From Prochlorococcus sp. AG-409-M05 (GTDB lineage Bacteria > Cyanobacteriota > Cyanobacteriia > PCC-6307 > Cyanobiaceae), in the NCBI GenBank assembly GCA_003215435.1, contig QCKJ01000001.1:226948-290947 (forward strand): a DNA stretch of 64,000 nt, in the 5' to 3' direction. The first letter of the stretch is position 1. Each line of letters begins with the position of its first letter. Under the pieces are notes generated by a model. The model was not told where the DNA came from. It searched no databases and was given only the letters and a program-made list of their open reading frames with translations. A program made the position numbers and the translations under genes. Below are positions 9,024 through 19,727 of the stretch, one piece after another.

Positions 9024-10211
9024 TCAATAATCAACTCCTCTTTTTAAATCTACACCTTGTTCAGCATAATGCCTATGACAAACCATTTCCGAATGTACAC
9101 TCGCTAAGTCAAAATATGTAGGTTGATTTTTACAGCGGCCTGTGATAATTACTTCGGTCTCAGCTGGTTTCCTTAGTAAGGTCTGAACAATAGGCTCTAC
9201 CGGTAGCAGCTCAAGGTCTACACTAGGATTAAGTTCATCCAAAATAACTGTTTTATATAAGCCACTGGAAATAGCAGCCCTTGCTATTTCCCAAGCACGT
9301 TCAGCCTCTAGATAGTCAATTTGTTGTTGTTGTCCACGCCAAACAATTGCATCTCTCCCAGAGCGAAGATGATCCACTAAGTGAGGGTAACTTTTCTGCA
9401 ATGCCGCTATTGCAGCGTCTTCTGTATAACCACTACCTCCTTTTAACCATTGGAGAATTAACACCCTATGACTTTTGTCTTGGCTAATACCCCGACCAAT
9501 TGCTTGCAATGCTTTGCCTAAGGCACTTGTAGATTTCCCCTTCCCTTCACCTGTATAGATCTCTATACCTCCAACCGAACTTCTCAAAGAGGCATCTTCT
9601 TCTAAACTTGGGCGCCGATGTGCACGCATTTCAGAATGCAGGTCAGCTACTTTAATTAAATCTATAGGGGCAGCCCTACCAGTCACAATAATCTCCATCC
9701 CTGGAGGTCTATTGGTGAGGGTATTGACCACATCATTTATATCCAATAGACCCAAATCCAACACAGGGTTGAGTTCATCAAGAACAACAACCGAATAAAG
9801 GGCACTTGCTATAGCACCTTTTGCTATATCCCAACCTCTATTAGCTTCCTGAGAATCAAATGTTGTGGCTTCAGCCGCAGTAAAAAAATCTGCGCGACCA
9901 GTTCTTACTTGATCAATTAAATGGGGGAAACCTTGCTGCAAAGCATCAATCGCAGCATCTTCGTCATAAGCCCTACCTGGGCCCTTCAGAAACCTAAGTA
10001 AAAGAACTCTAGTCCGACGTTGCTCACAAATTCCCAGCCCTATTGTTCTTAAAACAACCCCTAAAGCAGCCTGACTTTTACCCTTACCCTCACCATCATA
10101 AATATGTAATTGTCCATGACTCCTTTCCTTACTATCAGCAGCAGTAACAATCCCAATACCCCTGCTACTGCGAGTAGTGTCTTTTGAGATCGTGTCTTGA
10201 GACTTCGTCAC
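9024..10211 (-). CDS. Tandem CobO-like P-loop ATPase (duplicated cobalamin adenosyltransferase fold)
   Basis: The 395-residue protein is two copies of the CobO/BtuR fold. P-loops GEGKGKS occur at 40-46 and 221-227. Each is followed by R-LL-FLKG/QWLKG, an AY/GY-(D/T)EDAAI-AL motif, the Walker B-like VVLDELNPV (142-150) or VILDELNPS (322-330), and EVIITGR. CobO adenosylates cob(I)yrinic acid a,c-diamide in B12 synthesis, but a fused tandem is not the textbook enzyme, so the reaction is uncertain. Both halves look catalytically complete. It is divergent from the larE-like gene. Confidence 0.75.
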   Translation of the reverse strand: MTKSQDTISKDTTRSSRGIGIVTAADSKERSHGQLHIYDGEGKGKSQAALGVVLRTIGLGICEQRRTRVLLLRFLKGPGRAYDEDAAIDALQQGFPHLIDQVRTGRADFFTAAEATTFDSQEANRGWDIAKGAIASALYSVVVLDELNPVLDLGLLDINDVVNTLTNRPPGMEIIVTGRAAPIDLIKVADLHSEMRAHRRPSLEEDASLRSSVGGIEIYTGEGKGKSTSALGKALQAIGRGISQDKSHRVLILQWLKGGSGYTEDAAIAALQKSYPHLVDHLRSGRDAIVWRGQQQQIDYLEAERAWEIARAAISSGLYKTVILDELNPSVDLELLPVEPIVQTLLRKPAETEVIITGRCKNQPTYFDLASVHSEMVCHRHYAEQGVDLKRGVDY

Positions 10212-10278
10212 TGCTTAGGTCTATGACTCCCTTGACGTGTCTATTTACGTTTGAAGCTTAACTAGAGGAACCACTCTA

Positions 10279-11148
10279 ATGAAATTGATAGCAACAACTC
10301 AAGTAAAACTTTTTACACAATTAGAGCCCTTGTCGGAATTCGAAAGGAACCAATTGGAGTCGCTACGCAGATTTATTTCTAAATTCGAAAAAGTCTGTGT
10401 TGCATATTCAGGAGGTGTAGATAGCTCTTTAGTGGCCGCGATTGCAAAAGAACAACTTGGGAAAAACTCAATAGCGATTACAGGAGTTTCTCCAGCTCTA
10501 GCTCCCCATTTAAGAAAGGAAGCTAAGCACCAAGCTAATTGGATTGAAATCAGACATCAAGAATGTAAGACCAATGAATTAATGGACCCTCTTTACAGTG
10601 AGAATCCAAAAGAAAGATGTTTTGCTTGCAAAAGAGAATTACATCGCAAAATCAAAGCAATCAAGGGAGAAAGTGATGGTTACATTGTCCTTGATGGGGT
10701 TAATTACGATGACCTCAGAGAGCATAGACCTGGGATCAAAGCAGCCCAACTTGCTGGGGTGCGTTCTCCGCTTGCAGAGTTAAAAATTGGAAAGTTTTCT
10801 ATTCGGAATATCTCAAGAGCACTTGGCTTCCCTTGGTGGGATAAAGCTGCACAACCCTGCCTTGCGTCACGAGTCACTTATGGTGAAAGTATCACAGCAC
10901 AAAGACTCTTTCAAATTGACAAAGCAGAGGCCTTTTTAAGATCTAAAGGGTTTACTAATTTGAGAGTTCGAAGCCAAGGGTTATCCGCAAGAATTGAATT
11001 AGAAGAAGAAAAAATTTTTGATTTATTGATTCTTCAAGAACGTGAAAAGATTGTTAATTACTTCCTGTCACTAGGCTTTACAAGTGTCAGTCTCGATCTT
11101 GAGGGATTAATAAGTGGGAAATTAAATCGAAGTCTTAGAAAGAGTTGA
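10279..11148 (+). CDS. larE: LarE-like ATP-dependent sulfur transferase
   Basis: LarE-family enzymes use an ATP PP-loop to activate a substrate carboxylate for sulfur insertion, classically making the nickel-pincer cofactor of lactate racemase. The PP-loop SGGVDSS sits at 44-50. CFACKRELH and the CLASRVTYGE segment are characteristic of the family. The 289-residue length is slightly above the usual 270. No larB or larC is nearby, so the physiological substrate in this organism is not shown. Confidence 0.82.
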   Translation: MKLIATTQVKLFTQLEPLSEFERNQLESLRRFISKFEKVCVAYSGGVDSSLVAAIAKEQLGKNSIAITGVSPALAPHLRKEAKHQANWIEIRHQECKTNELMDPLYSENPKERCFACKRELHRKIKAIKGESDGYIVLDGVNYDDLREHRPGIKAAQLAGVRSPLAELKIGKFSIRNISRALGFPWWDKAAQPCLASRVTYGESITAQRLFQIDKAEAFLRSKGFTNLRVRSQGLSARIELEEEKIFDLLILQEREKIVNYFLSLGFTSVSLDLEGLISGKLNRSLRKS

Positions 11149-11179
11149 AATAACCAAAAATCTAATTACTCTGAGAGTC

Positions 11180-11653
11180 TTAAGAATGAGGTTTTCTTAG
11201 GCCATTTTTTATGTCTTCAGGTGTTTTTCTCTTAAAACTAGTAAGGCTAAATTGTTCAGCCAAGAGCTCTGTTTTAAAAATATGGCAAGCTTCTTCTGGC
11301 ATTGTTTGCTCTCCACAGGTAAATACATCTACAGCCGCATAACCATTTTCTGGCCATGTATGAATTGAAATGTGAGACTCTGCCAAAAGTGCAAGACAAG
11401 TAACGCCATACGGTGAAAATCTATGAGTAATTAGATTCAGAAGTTTTGCGCCTGCAGATTTAGCAGCAGCAGTAATAGTTGTCCTGAGGAAGGCCTCATC
11501 ATTCAGCCTATTTTTATCGCAATCATATAATTCCAAAATGCAATGCTTACCTATCGAAAGAGTTGTATTTGGAATATTGAGATCGATAATTTCTTTTGAA
11601 AAAGCCTCACCCCATCCAGGATTTGGGTGCAAGCAAGACAGATTGTTTTCCAT
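11180..11653 (-). CDS. speD: S-adenosylmethionine decarboxylase proenzyme
   Basis: SpeD decarboxylates SAM to supply aminopropyl groups for spermidine synthesis and self-cleaves to form a pyruvoyl cofactor. The cleavage motif [13 protein letters not shown] places the pyruvoyl-forming Ser at residue 93, followed by [10 protein letters not shown] with the catalytic Cys. The 157-residue length matches the short prokaryotic class plus an N-terminal extension. It is co-directional with recF, 24 bases downstream of it. Confidence 0.95.
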   Translation of the reverse strand: MENNLSCLHPNPGWGEAFSKEIIDLNIPNTTLSIGKHCILELYDCDKNRLNDEAFLRTTITAAAKSAGAKLLNLITHRFSPYGVTCLALLAESHISIHTWPENGYAAVDVFTCGEQTMPEEACHIFKTELLAEQFSLTSFKRKTPEDIKNGLRKPHS

Positions 11654-11677
11654 AGGCCCTTGAAAATGGGTGCCAAT

Positions 11678-12796
11678 TTAACCGACAGACCCCTTTGAAC
11701 TAAAGGACTTCGTCTCCAATAATTGTGATTCTCTCATCCATTCCCCCTGAAAAGCATCCAAGTGCGTTGCAGTCACTATGCATTGATGTTTCTCTCCGGC
11801 TACCTCTAATAAAAGCAATTGTCGTTTCGCATCCAACTCAGCCAAAACATCATCCAATAACAAAATAGGAGGCAAACCAGACATTTGCTCAACCAAATCA
11901 AGTTCCGCCAATTTGAGCGAAAGGATTAAAGTACGCTGTTGTCCAGAAGAAGCAAACCGACGTGCTTCCAGTCCATTAAGCAATAAGCCAACTTCATCAC
12001 GATGAGGTCCTACACGACAACTCCCCAATCTCTCCTCATCTAACCTTTGGTCCAAAAGCTGGTCTTGAATATCAAGTCTCCAAGGCTCTTCAGCCTCCTC
12101 GCCCTTCAATTTACTGCCTGGGTAATAAACCAACTCTAATTTTTCTTTTCCATTACTAATCATCTTTTGCCAATGAGCTACAAGAGGCTGCAAATGCCTT
12201 AATGCCCTAGACCGGCGTCGATGAATGCGTGTACTAACAAGAGCCATCTGGAGATCAAAAGCATCCAGAATTGCATCCCTTTCATTAGCAGGCTTATTAC
12301 GCCATCTTCTCCATAATTGACTTCTCTGCCGGAGCAACCTGCTATATCTGCTTATCAAATCAGAATAGATTGGTTCCAATTGCTGAACAACTCGATCAAG
12401 CCATTGCCGCCGAAGTGCTGGCTGACCTCGAACGAGCTCAAGGTCAAGAGAACTGAATCCCACACAACGCAATGGTCCAATCAAGTCAAACTGACGAGAT
12501 AAAACCTTTTCATTCCTTTTCGCCTGCCTTCCCCCTTTTCTCCTCAATTCCAACTCAAGGGTCTCGTCTTCACAAGAAAGGGCTCTCAGGAGGGCCCTTT
12601 CTTGATTCCAATGAATTAAATCACTATCTCTACTGCAACGATGTGATCGCAGACTCCCCAACAACTCAATAGCCTCAAGGAGATTGGTTTTGCCTGCACC
12701 ATTTGGGCCTGTAATAAGCAAACGCTTCTCGGTCAACTCCAACCGAAAACGAATGTAATTGCGGAATCCCTCGATTTCGAGCTTATTAAGCCTAAT
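11678..12796 (-). CDS. recF: RecF recombination protein (apparent ATT start)
   Basis: RecF is an SMC-like ATPase that helps load RecA at gaps. The P-loop [30 protein letters not shown] and [12 protein letters not shown] are diagnostic. The first NTG start in frame is TTG at 12742, which would delete the conserved first strand. The frame above it reads [13 protein letters not shown], exactly the RecF N-terminus, and is closed by TAA at 12802-12804 with no ATG, GTG or TTG between. ATT at 12796 with AAGGA just upstream is the only likely initiator, giving 372 residues. A start of 12742 may appear in automatic annotation. Confidence 0.9.
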   Translation of the reverse strand: MRLNKLEIEGFRNYIRFRLELTEKRLLITGPNGAGKTNLLEAIELLGSLRSHRCSRDSDLIHWNQERALLRALSCEDETLELELRRKGGRQAKRNEKVLSRQFDLIGPLRCVGFSSLDLELVRGQPALRRQWLDRVVQQLEPIYSDLISRYSRLLRQRSQLWRRWRNKPANERDAILDAFDLQMALVSTRIHRRRSRALRHLQPLVAHWQKMISNGKEKLELVYYPGSKLKGEEAEEPWRLDIQDQLLDQRLDEERLGSCRVGPHRDEVGLLLNGLEARRFASSGQQRTLILSLKLAELDLVEQMSGLPPILLLDDVLAELDAKRQLLLLEVAGEKHQCIVTATHLDAFQGEWMRESQLLETKSFSSKGSVG

Positions 12797-12880
12797 CTTT
12801 CCTTAAGCAGCCTTTGGATAAGGTACCTTGATTAAGCCCACTTTAGGGTTAACTCATATCAAGGCAGACCGCCAAACTAT

Positions 12881-12954
12881 GGGCATGTAGCTCAGTTGGA
12901 TAGAGCATCAGATTCCGGTTCTGAGGGTCGGGGGTTCGAGTCCCTCCATGCTCG
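12881..12954 (+). tRNA. tRNA-Arg (CCG)
   Basis: A full cloverleaf can be folded. The acceptor arm is GGGCATG paired with CATGCTC (one G-U pair), followed by discriminator G. The anticodon stem is TCAGA/TCTGA with loop TTCCGGT, giving anticodon CCG for CGG codons. The T arm is GGGGG-TTCGAGT-CCCTC. CCA is not encoded. It lies between recF (divergent) and a GNAT gene on the opposite strand. Confidence 0.97.
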
Positions 12955-12979
12955 TATTTATATCATTGACAAATCACTG

Positions 12980-13426
12980 TCAAAGTCTCAATCCCATTGC
13001 ACGAATACCTCCAGGATCAATTAAAAATCCCTGATCTTCTAATGCCGTCAATGTAATTAACGGAGCAGAAACAGAAATGCTGCAACCAGGAGATTCTTTT
13101 CGCAAGATAAAAAGAGATCTATTAACAAGCACCCTAAGTAATTCAGCCTGATCGTCACCCGGCCTTGCAGAAAGGTTCCAAAGGTTGGCATTAAGTCCGT
13201 CATCTGTAGTTGCTCTAACAAATCCTGCAAGAAGTCCGTTATCTTTTTGCAAAATACTTAGTAAGAAAATACTTCTTTCTAATGCTAAAGCCAACTTCTT
13301 TTGAGAATATGTTGACTGATTACATCTCGAAAAAAGGCGATTAAGTGCAGCTGGATTTGGAGGTTTATCTCTCTCTAGGATGTAGCCATCTGGCAAGGGT
13401 ATTTGAGAAGAATTACGACCTAGCAT
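12980..13426 (-). CDS. GNAT-family acetyltransferase-like protein
   Basis: The 148-residue protein has the GNAT outline: an N-terminal LERDKPPNPAALNRLF segment, a central strand LLAGFVRATTDDGLNANLWNLSARP where GNAT proteins have motif A strands, and a C-terminal LEDQGF(L)..PGGIRAMGL. The acetyl-CoA loop Q/RxxGxG/A is not evident, so activity is uncertain. It begins 5 bases after the ppc stop codon and is probably part of the trpE-gshA-ppc transcript. Confidence 0.6.
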   Translation of the reverse strand: MLGRNSSQIPLPDGYILERDKPPNPAALNRLFSRCNQSTYSQKKLALALERSIFLLSILQKDNGLLAGFVRATTDDGLNANLWNLSARPGDDQAELLRVLVNRSLFILRKESPGCSISVSAPLITLTALEDQGFLIDPGGIRAMGLRL

Positions 13427-13431
13427 TTGGA

Positions 13432-16400
13432 TTAGCCAGTATTACGCATTCCTGCCGCAATTCCATTAATAGTTAGTAAAGCCCCTCTTAAAAGTTCGCT
13501 TCGACTATATGTGCGTCCATCACCTTCTGTCCCTAAAGTTTCACTTATTGGTGGTTGCCTATTTTGGTCTCTCAAGCGCTTTAACAAAGCAACTTGCAGA
13601 AAACCCAAAGGGACAATCGTTCGATTGCGAAGGTCTACAGAAAGTTTTAGAGGGTGATCTGCGCCTAAAAGTTTTGGTTGGCCTGTTATTTCCATAACAA
13701 GGCTTCTGGTTCTTGAGTACTCATTTGCGATGGTCTCAAATATTTTTTCAAAAGCATCCTTATGTGCTTCTTGACCCAAACTCTTAACGTAGTGATTAGC
13801 CAGATCTAAGTCTACTTTTGACAGGGTCATTTCCACCTTGGAAATCAACATTCTAAAAAAAGGCCAACGCTGATGAAGCATTCTTAAAAGCTCTATTTGC
13901 TGAGGGTCAGCATCAAGTTCTTCGCACAAAGCTGTTCCAACTCCAAACCAACTTGGCAAAAGAAATCGGCTTTGCGTCCAGCCAAATACCCAGGGAATTG
14001 CTCTTAGGCTAGACAAATCTTTTGCACCACTTTTCCTTCTTGCTGGACGACTTGAAATCTGTAACTTACTAATTTCTTCTATTGGAGTGACCTGTTGAAA
14101 AAAAGCAACAAGATCTGGATTGTCATGAACTAATGCTCTGTAGTGCTGTCTTGATCGTGCAGCCAATCTTGTCATTAATTCATTCCAATCAGGTGTTGCA
14201 TCCAATTGATTAGTAACAAGGCTGTTTTGTAGAACTGCTGTAGTTACGGTCTCGAGATTATAAAGAGCTAACTCAGGAAGACTATATTTTGAAGCCAAAA
14301 CTTCGCCTTGTTCAGTAATCTTTATTCTTCCCTGTAATGTTCCACTTGGCTGAGCCAATATGGCCTGATAAGCAGGTCCGCCACCTCTACCCACAGAACC
14401 ACCACGTCCATGGAACAAACGCAGAGCTATACCATGTCGACAAGCAAGATTTTGAAGAGCAATTTGGGCCTTATGTATCTCCCAATTACTAGAAAGGAAG
14501 CCTGAGTCTTTATTGCTATCTGAATAACCAAGCATTAACTCCTGAAGCTGTTGAGAATTTTCTCCTACACGAGGTAGCAAATTTCGATATATAGGCATAT
14601 TAAAAAGCTTTTCCATCACAGATGGAGCATGTTGAAGATCTTCAACAGTCTCAAAAAGAGGCACTAAAAGAAGCTCAGCTTTTTGAGAAGTTGGTTCAAC
14701 AAGGCCTGCTTCTTTTGCAAGAAGTAAAACTTCAAGCAAATCCGAAGCAGTGTGACTCATAGAGATCACATAGGTATGACAAATTCGACTACCAAACTCC
14801 TCTTGAAGACGATGAAGCATTCTAAAAATAGAAAAGGTTTCGGCTGTCGTTGAGGACCAAGAAACGGAAGCTGGGATTAATGGTCTTCTTGTCTCTAATT
14901 CTTCTATTAGCCATTCAACCTTCTCATCTTCTTCCATCTGTTCATAAGCCTTTTTAAGATTCAGATGACGTGTCAATTCATCAATAGCATCGCTATGACG
15001 AATACTTTCCTGACGAATATCAAGACTTGCCAAAGAGAAGCCAAAAATACGAACCTGAGTCAGCAAAGTATCAAGAGGTTCACAGCTAAGATCTGTACTT
15101 ACCAAACTATTCCGTATAAGTTCTAAATCACTCCTGAATTCAGAAACTGACGAATAATGGAGCACCTCACCAGCAGCTGTAATTACTCGATCGGAGAAAA
15201 TCCCTTCCGGAGGTGTTTTCCAACCAGCATCAGCCAACTCTTGATTCCGCTGCTTTGTGAGCATCAAGCGTTCAAGGGTGTAACTAAGTTTTAAACGATA
15301 TGGTTCTAAGCGATAACGCGCAGCACGTTCCTCATAAACCTCGGGGAAACGAAGCCTTTCCATTTCCAAGGACTCTAAAAGCGGAGCACTCACTTGACTC
15401 CACTGCATAGAAATGCTTAATTGATCCCTTAAGTGCTGAACGGCACTAATATATCTTTCAAGCATCAACTGCCTTTGGTAGCAAGCAGTTCTCCAGGTTA
15501 TTTCTGGCGTAACAGAAGGGTTCCCATCTCGATCTGAGCCAACCCATGAACCAAATGTACAAAATGCCGCTTGTGGGATATGTACATCTGGATAACTTTC
15601 TGCCAAAGCTGTAGTAATCCTCCTACGTAACTGAGGCATCGCATCAAATAGAACCTGTTGAAAGTAATGAAGTGCATAGTCCACTTCATCCAAAACTGAA
15701 GGCTTAAACTGATGCAACTCATCAGTCCTCCACCAAAGCCTAATTTCTTCTTCTAATTGAATTCTTAGACTATCCTTTTCTGCGTTACTAGTAGAAGCAT
15801 CAGATTGGAATTGCTGTAAAAGACTCGCTACTCTTCTTTGCTTATGACGAACGGTATGGCGAACAATCTCAGTTGGATGTGCAGTAAAAACAAGGCGAAT
15901 ATCTAATTCCTGAAGCAAAGTCTCTAATTGTGCTGGAGGAACATTCAGGCGGCGAAGTCGATCAAAAAGTTGTCGGAATGTTGCTGGATCAGTTTGACTA
16001 GCAAGAGGTGGGGCAAAGGGATCAAAAGATTCGGCTGCAAAATTATCTTTGTTACTCGACATGCTTGCGAGATAACTATCTTCTTCAATTCGCTGTTCAA
16101 GAATATTGACTAACTGAAAGTAAAGAGAAAAAGCTCGTGCAGCAGCAATGGCCTCTGACAAATCCATCTCTCTTATTAACAAAACAATTGCTTCACTAGC
16201 ACCTTTCTCATCTAGATCTTTAATCCCGATTGGATCACTTAATTGCTTTAACCGGAGCAATCTTTCTGTCTGTTCAGGAGGGCATTCACTTCGTAAAACT
16301 GTCTGCCATAAATCCTCAACCAATTCCAAGCGTTGTTGGAGTAAACGACCATTATCTTTAAAGCCTTCACTACCCACCATTTGATCATCCTCTTTCATTA

Positions 16401-16452
16401 AGGGTGACTCCGGGGTAGAAAGATTATTAGTATCAGATTCTGAAATACTCAT
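13432..16452 (-). CDS. ppc: Phosphoenolpyruvate carboxylase
   Basis: PEPC carboxylates PEP with bicarbonate to oxaloacetate, the main anaplerotic step in cyanobacteria. The 1006-residue protein shows the catalytic His motif [13 protein letters not shown], the RSDDNP-region counterpart [14 protein letters not shown], and the Gly-rich loop [19 protein letters not shown], and ends AAGMRNTG as in the family. The gene overlaps gshA by 4 bases (ATGA), showing translational coupling. Confidence 0.98.
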   Translation of the reverse strand: MSISESDTNNLSTPESPLMKEDDQMVGSEGFKDNGRLLQQRLELVEDLWQTVLRSECPPEQTERLLRLKQLSDPIGIKDLDEKGASEAIVLLIREMDLSEAIAAARAFSLYFQLVNILEQRIEEDSYLASMSSNKDNFAAESFDPFAPPLASQTDPATFRQLFDRLRRLNVPPAQLETLLQELDIRLVFTAHPTEIVRHTVRHKQRRVASLLQQFQSDASTSNAEKDSLRIQLEEEIRLWWRTDELHQFKPSVLDEVDYALHYFQQVLFDAMPQLRRRITTALAESYPDVHIPQAAFCTFGSWVGSDRDGNPSVTPEITWRTACYQRQLMLERYISAVQHLRDQLSISMQWSQVSAPLLESLEMERLRFPEVYEERAARYRLEPYRLKLSYTLERLMLTKQRNQELADAGWKTPPEGIFSDRVITAAGEVLHYSSVSEFRSDLELIRNSLVSTDLSCEPLDTLLTQVRIFGFSLASLDIRQESIRHSDAIDELTRHLNLKKAYEQMEEDEKVEWLIEELETRRPLIPASVSWSSTTAETFSIFRMLHRLQEEFGSRICHTYVISMSHTASDLLEVLLLAKEAGLVEPTSQKAELLLVPLFETVEDLQHAPSVMEKLFNMPIYRNLLPRVGENSQQLQELMLGYSDSNKDSGFLSSNWEIHKAQIALQNLACRHGIALRLFHGRGGSVGRGGGPAYQAILAQPSGTLQGRIKITEQGEVLASKYSLPELALYNLETVTTAVLQNSLVTNQLDATPDWNELMTRLAARSRQHYRALVHDNPDLVAFFQQVTPIEEISKLQISSRPARRKSGAKDLSSLRAIPWVFGWTQSRFLLPSWFGVGTALCEELDADPQQIELLRMLHQRWPFFRMLISKVEMTLSKVDLDLANHYVKSLGQEAHKDAFEKIFETIANEYSRTRSLVMEITGQPKLLGADHPLKLSVDLRNRTIVPLGFLQVALLKRLRDQNRQPPISETLGTEGDGRTYSRSELLRGALLTINGIAAGMRNTG

Positions 16453-17591
16453 CCCAAAAGAGCCTCTTTTTTACTAATCGGAATCTCCTCAGAATTCATC
16501 TTGGCTATACCTTCCTGAATAATTTCTTGAACAGTTTTTCCTGAGGAATATGCTCCAAGCCATTGAATAGCCTGGTTGCCATCACTAAGGAGATTTCTCA
16601 AGGGCATTAGTCTATGAGCTAAGCCCAACTCATTAGCTAAAGGTGCTACTGAAACAAGCATTTCTTCAATCCACTCTCTACAAGAAATAGGTGATCCATC
16701 TTTCCAATGAAACAAAGTCGCATCTAAACTTTCTTGGGCTGCAATAGCATCGTTTTTATCATTCAATAATGCCAAATCCTGCATCGAGAGTCGACTAACC
16801 ATTAAGGGATCATGTGTCTCAGGGTTTTGGAGTAATGTGAGCACTCTTAATTCAAGAAAAGCTGTAACAGCAAGAAGCATTGAAGGGTCAGTAATCAAAT
16901 CACAAATCCGTAGCTCTAAACGATTCAATTTATAAGGCCTCTCTGGTCCATTAGGTCGAACTGAAGTCCATAGATGTCGCTCATTCCTCATCTTCCCAGT
17001 TCGTAAATGATCCTCTACCCAACCGACATAGTGCCTATGATCCAAAAATAAAGGCACATTTTCTGGTGTAAGAGGAAATTGATGCCATCTTTGTGAATGA
17101 AATCCTGTCAGGCGACCATCTAGGAAAGGGGAACTAGCGCTCATAGACAAAATTAAAGCTGCTTCGCATCGAACCAATCTCAAGGCAGAAAAAAGAGAAG
17201 CTAAATCATCAATACCAAAGTTGATATGAATGCTTGCTGTGACAACGCTTGTACCATATTTAGCTTCAATGAAATCGTGATATTTGTTTGAAGGGTCAGA
17301 ACGCTGAAAAAAAGCACTATCTCCCAAACTTAAAGTACTACCTGGCAAAAGAGTGAGATCTCTTGAAGCTAACCATTGGCGAAGCTTTCTCCTTGGCTCT
17401 AGTAATTCCTCAATTAACTCACAATATTCAAATTTTGGGACAGTTATGTACTCAAGGTTTCGATGATCTGGTTCTTTAACAAATTCTGGAAGATCCTTAG
17501 TTAATGGAGCAGCAACACCAACATGTTGTCCATTAGCACGGCCTGTAAAGAGCTCTACTTCAAACCCCTTAAGAAGCAAGCTTTGACTCAT
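16449..17591 (-). CDS. gshA: Glutamate-cysteine ligase (cyanobacterial type)
   Basis: GshA makes gamma-glutamylcysteine, the first step of glutathione synthesis. The 380-residue product has the family features [10 protein letters not shown] near the N-terminus, [34 protein letters not shown] and a RLELRICDL metal/substrate strand. The gene sits between trpE and ppc with 4-base overlaps on both sides, so the three form one operon. Confidence 0.92.
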   Translation of the reverse strand: MSQSLLLKGFEVELFTGRANGQHVGVAAPLTKDLPEFVKEPDHRNLEYITVPKFEYCELIEELLEPRRKLRQWLASRDLTLLPGSTLSLGDSAFFQRSDPSNKYHDFIEAKYGTSVVTASIHINFGIDDLASLFSALRLVRCEAALILSMSASSPFLDGRLTGFHSQRWHQFPLTPENVPLFLDHRHYVGWVEDHLRTGKMRNERHLWTSVRPNGPERPYKLNRLELRICDLITDPSMLLAVTAFLELRVLTLLQNPETHDPLMVSRLSMQDLALLNDKNDAIAAQESLDATLFHWKDGSPISCREWIEEMLVSVAPLANELGLAHRLMPLRNLLSDGNQAIQWLGAYSSGKTVQEIIQEGIAKMNSEEIPISKKEALLG

Positions 17592-19108
17592 TGCTTTTTG
17601 GAATCCAAATAGGCAAGTGCTGTAATCATTCCTCTTGCCTTATTAAGGGTCTCTTCATACTCATTAGTAGGATCAGAATCCGCCACAATACCCGCACCTG
17701 CTTGAACCTTTACCTTTACACCTCCTTGAGGGTTAGGACTGACAATCATCGTCCTGATAGTAATAGCGGTGTTTAAAGCTCCAGAAAGGTCAATCGAACC
17801 ATAAACTCCTGAATAAGGCCCTCGAGCTTGAGATTCAAGTTCATAAATAAGTTGCATAGCTCTTATTTTTGGAGCACCACTTACTGTGCCTGCTGGAAAG
17901 GATGCCATCAGAAGATCCCAAACATCCATACCATCAGCTAAAAGCCCTTCTACTTCACTCACGATATGCATAACATGCGAATACCTTTCAATACTCATTA
18001 ACTCTTTCACAGAAACACTTCCTGGTTTACACACCCTACCGAGATCATTTCTACCAAGATCAACCAACATCACATGCTCAGCTCTTTCCTTAGGGTCAGC
18101 AAGGAGTTCTAATTCCAAATTCTTATCTTCTAAATCACTATTCCCGCGAGGGCGAGTACCAGCAATAGGCCTCAAGCTTGCACGGACCCCATCTGAAGTT
18201 GGTTCTGCCCTTACCATCACTTCAGGGCTTGACCCAATCAGCTGCCAATCTCCAAAATCAAAAAATGCCATATAAGGGGATGGGTTAACTATCCGCAAAC
18301 TTCTGTACAACTCAAGCGGGTTTTGATTTACTCGAGCTTCTAAACGTTGACTAAGAACCAATTGGAAGATATCTCCGGCAGAAATATGTTCTTTAGCTTT
18401 CTTCACTGCATCTTCAAACCGAGTCTGAGAGCAATTACTAGTTGTTTTTGGAAGAGTCTTCCCATTTGGCTTCCAACACAAAGGATCTATTGGCTCCAGC
18501 GGAGAAGCCATAAGCATCTCTAGCTCTTGAATCTTTTTGGAAGCCTTATCCCATGCATCGTCAACAGAATTACCCTCGCTGAGATCTGCATAAGAAACTG
18601 CAGTAATAAGCCTCTTAACTTGATCGATTATGAGGATGCTGTCCATAAGCATCCATATACCATCAGGCAAATCTTTCTCCTGACATGAATGAACAGGGAC
18701 TTTATTCTCAATCCAATGAATTAACTCATAGCCCCACATTCCATACAACTGTCCTAAATGGGGGAGACCAGGTATAGAAGAACTTTGATATTGAGATAAG
18801 CAAGTCTTCAAACCTTTAAAAGGATTCCCAACGAATTCATCATTGCGACCATCTCGCCATTGACGTATTAAACGATCTCCTCTTGCAGTAGCTGTCCAAA
18901 GAGGGTCAGTAGCAACAACACTCCAACGACCTAGTGTTTCTCCACCCTCAACGGACTCCAGGAGAACACCAGGGGGATTATTCATCCCTACCTTTAACCA
19001 TGTCGAGAGAGGAGTCTCAAGATCAGCAGGCCAACTTTTTGCCAAGGGAATAAAGTTGGCTCCCTTAGCGACAGCCTCATCAAACGAGACTCGATCTGTT
19101 CTAAGCAT
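17588..19108 (-). CDS. trpE: Anthranilate synthase component I
   Basis: TrpE converts chorismate to anthranilate with glutamine-derived ammonia from TrpG. The 506-residue protein carries the chorismate-binding signatures GDIFQLVLSQRLEA, SPEVMVRAEP, RPIAGTRPRG, VDLGRNDLGRVC and PAGTVSGAPKIRAMQLI. The regulatory LLESVEGGETLGRWS segment near the N-terminus corresponds to the tryptophan feedback site. No trpG is adjacent. It is the first gene of the trpE-gshA-ppc operon. Confidence 0.96.
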   Translation of the reverse strand: MLRTDRVSFDEAVAKGANFIPLAKSWPADLETPLSTWLKVGMNNPPGVLLESVEGGETLGRWSVVATDPLWTATARGDRLIRQWRDGRNDEFVGNPFKGLKTCLSQYQSSSIPGLPHLGQLYGMWGYELIHWIENKVPVHSCQEKDLPDGIWMLMDSILIIDQVKRLITAVSYADLSEGNSVDDAWDKASKKIQELEMLMASPLEPIDPLCWKPNGKTLPKTTSNCSQTRFEDAVKKAKEHISAGDIFQLVLSQRLEARVNQNPLELYRSLRIVNPSPYMAFFDFGDWQLIGSSPEVMVRAEPTSDGVRASLRPIAGTRPRGNSDLEDKNLELELLADPKERAEHVMLVDLGRNDLGRVCKPGSVSVKELMSIERYSHVMHIVSEVEGLLADGMDVWDLLMASFPAGTVSGAPKIRAMQLIYELESQARGPYSGVYGSIDLSGALNTAITIRTMIVSPNPQGGVKVKVQAGAGIVADSDPTNEYEETLNKARGMITALAYLDSKKQ

Positions 19109-19175
19109 GTAGAGATCCTCGCAGCCTGTAGCCAGACACTAAGGATCCCTTAGCAGTAAGGAAAAGTCTATTTAT

Positions 19176-19607
19176 TCAAGCGTCGTGAGTCGTTTGACCA
19201 CTGAACTTGAGGCTTGCAGGGTTGGGGTTTTGACCAATCCGGCGAGGGTTGTGGTTAACAATTGGACGGCCCTCATTTACTTTCTCGGGGAAAACACCAT
19301 CCTTTGGATGCAGAAACTCAGTATCTCCACCAGGGAAAATACGATAAATCTTGTAATCCTCGATCTTGGGCTTGAAGCTTGAGCGGAGCTGAGTTCCAAG
19401 AGCTAAGCATTGCTCCTTACGAGCAAAATACATGAGGTTATCCCCCTCATTCATAATTGCAGCCCCGCCAGTAGGAAGTTCAAAGGCTTGTTCCTTTGAA
19501 CTGGACCACGTGATTGCATATTTTTCTTCTGTTTCGGCAGAATTCAGCAATCCTCCGGTGCTGCCGATGCACTGGGGAAGATTACCTTTCAGCACCTGGT
19601 CTGTCAT
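19176..19607 (-). CDS. psaD: Photosystem I subunit II (PsaD)
   Basis: PsaD is the stromal PSI subunit that docks ferredoxin and stabilises PsaC. The 143-residue sequence matches throughout, including [12 protein letters not shown] near the N-terminus, [52 protein letters not shown] and the tail RRIGQNPNP. It is monocistronic by spacing. The 120 bases upstream presumably hold its promoter. Confidence 0.98.
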   Translation of the reverse strand: MTDQVLKGNLPQCIGSTGGLLNSAETEEKYAITWSSSKEQAFELPTGGAAIMNEGDNLMYFARKEQCLALGTQLRSSFKPKIEDYKIYRIFPGGDTEFLHPKDGVFPEKVNEGRPIVNHNPRRIGQNPNPASLKFSGQTTHDA

Positions 19608-19727
19608 GTCAGTCCTCGAAAAATCTGCAAGGCTTTACATGTTGAAAGTAGCACTGAGTTTTGTGTCCTATGACACTCAGTGATGACAACCTTCACACCC
19701 GTCAACATTGCAACAAGTGTAAAGAGA

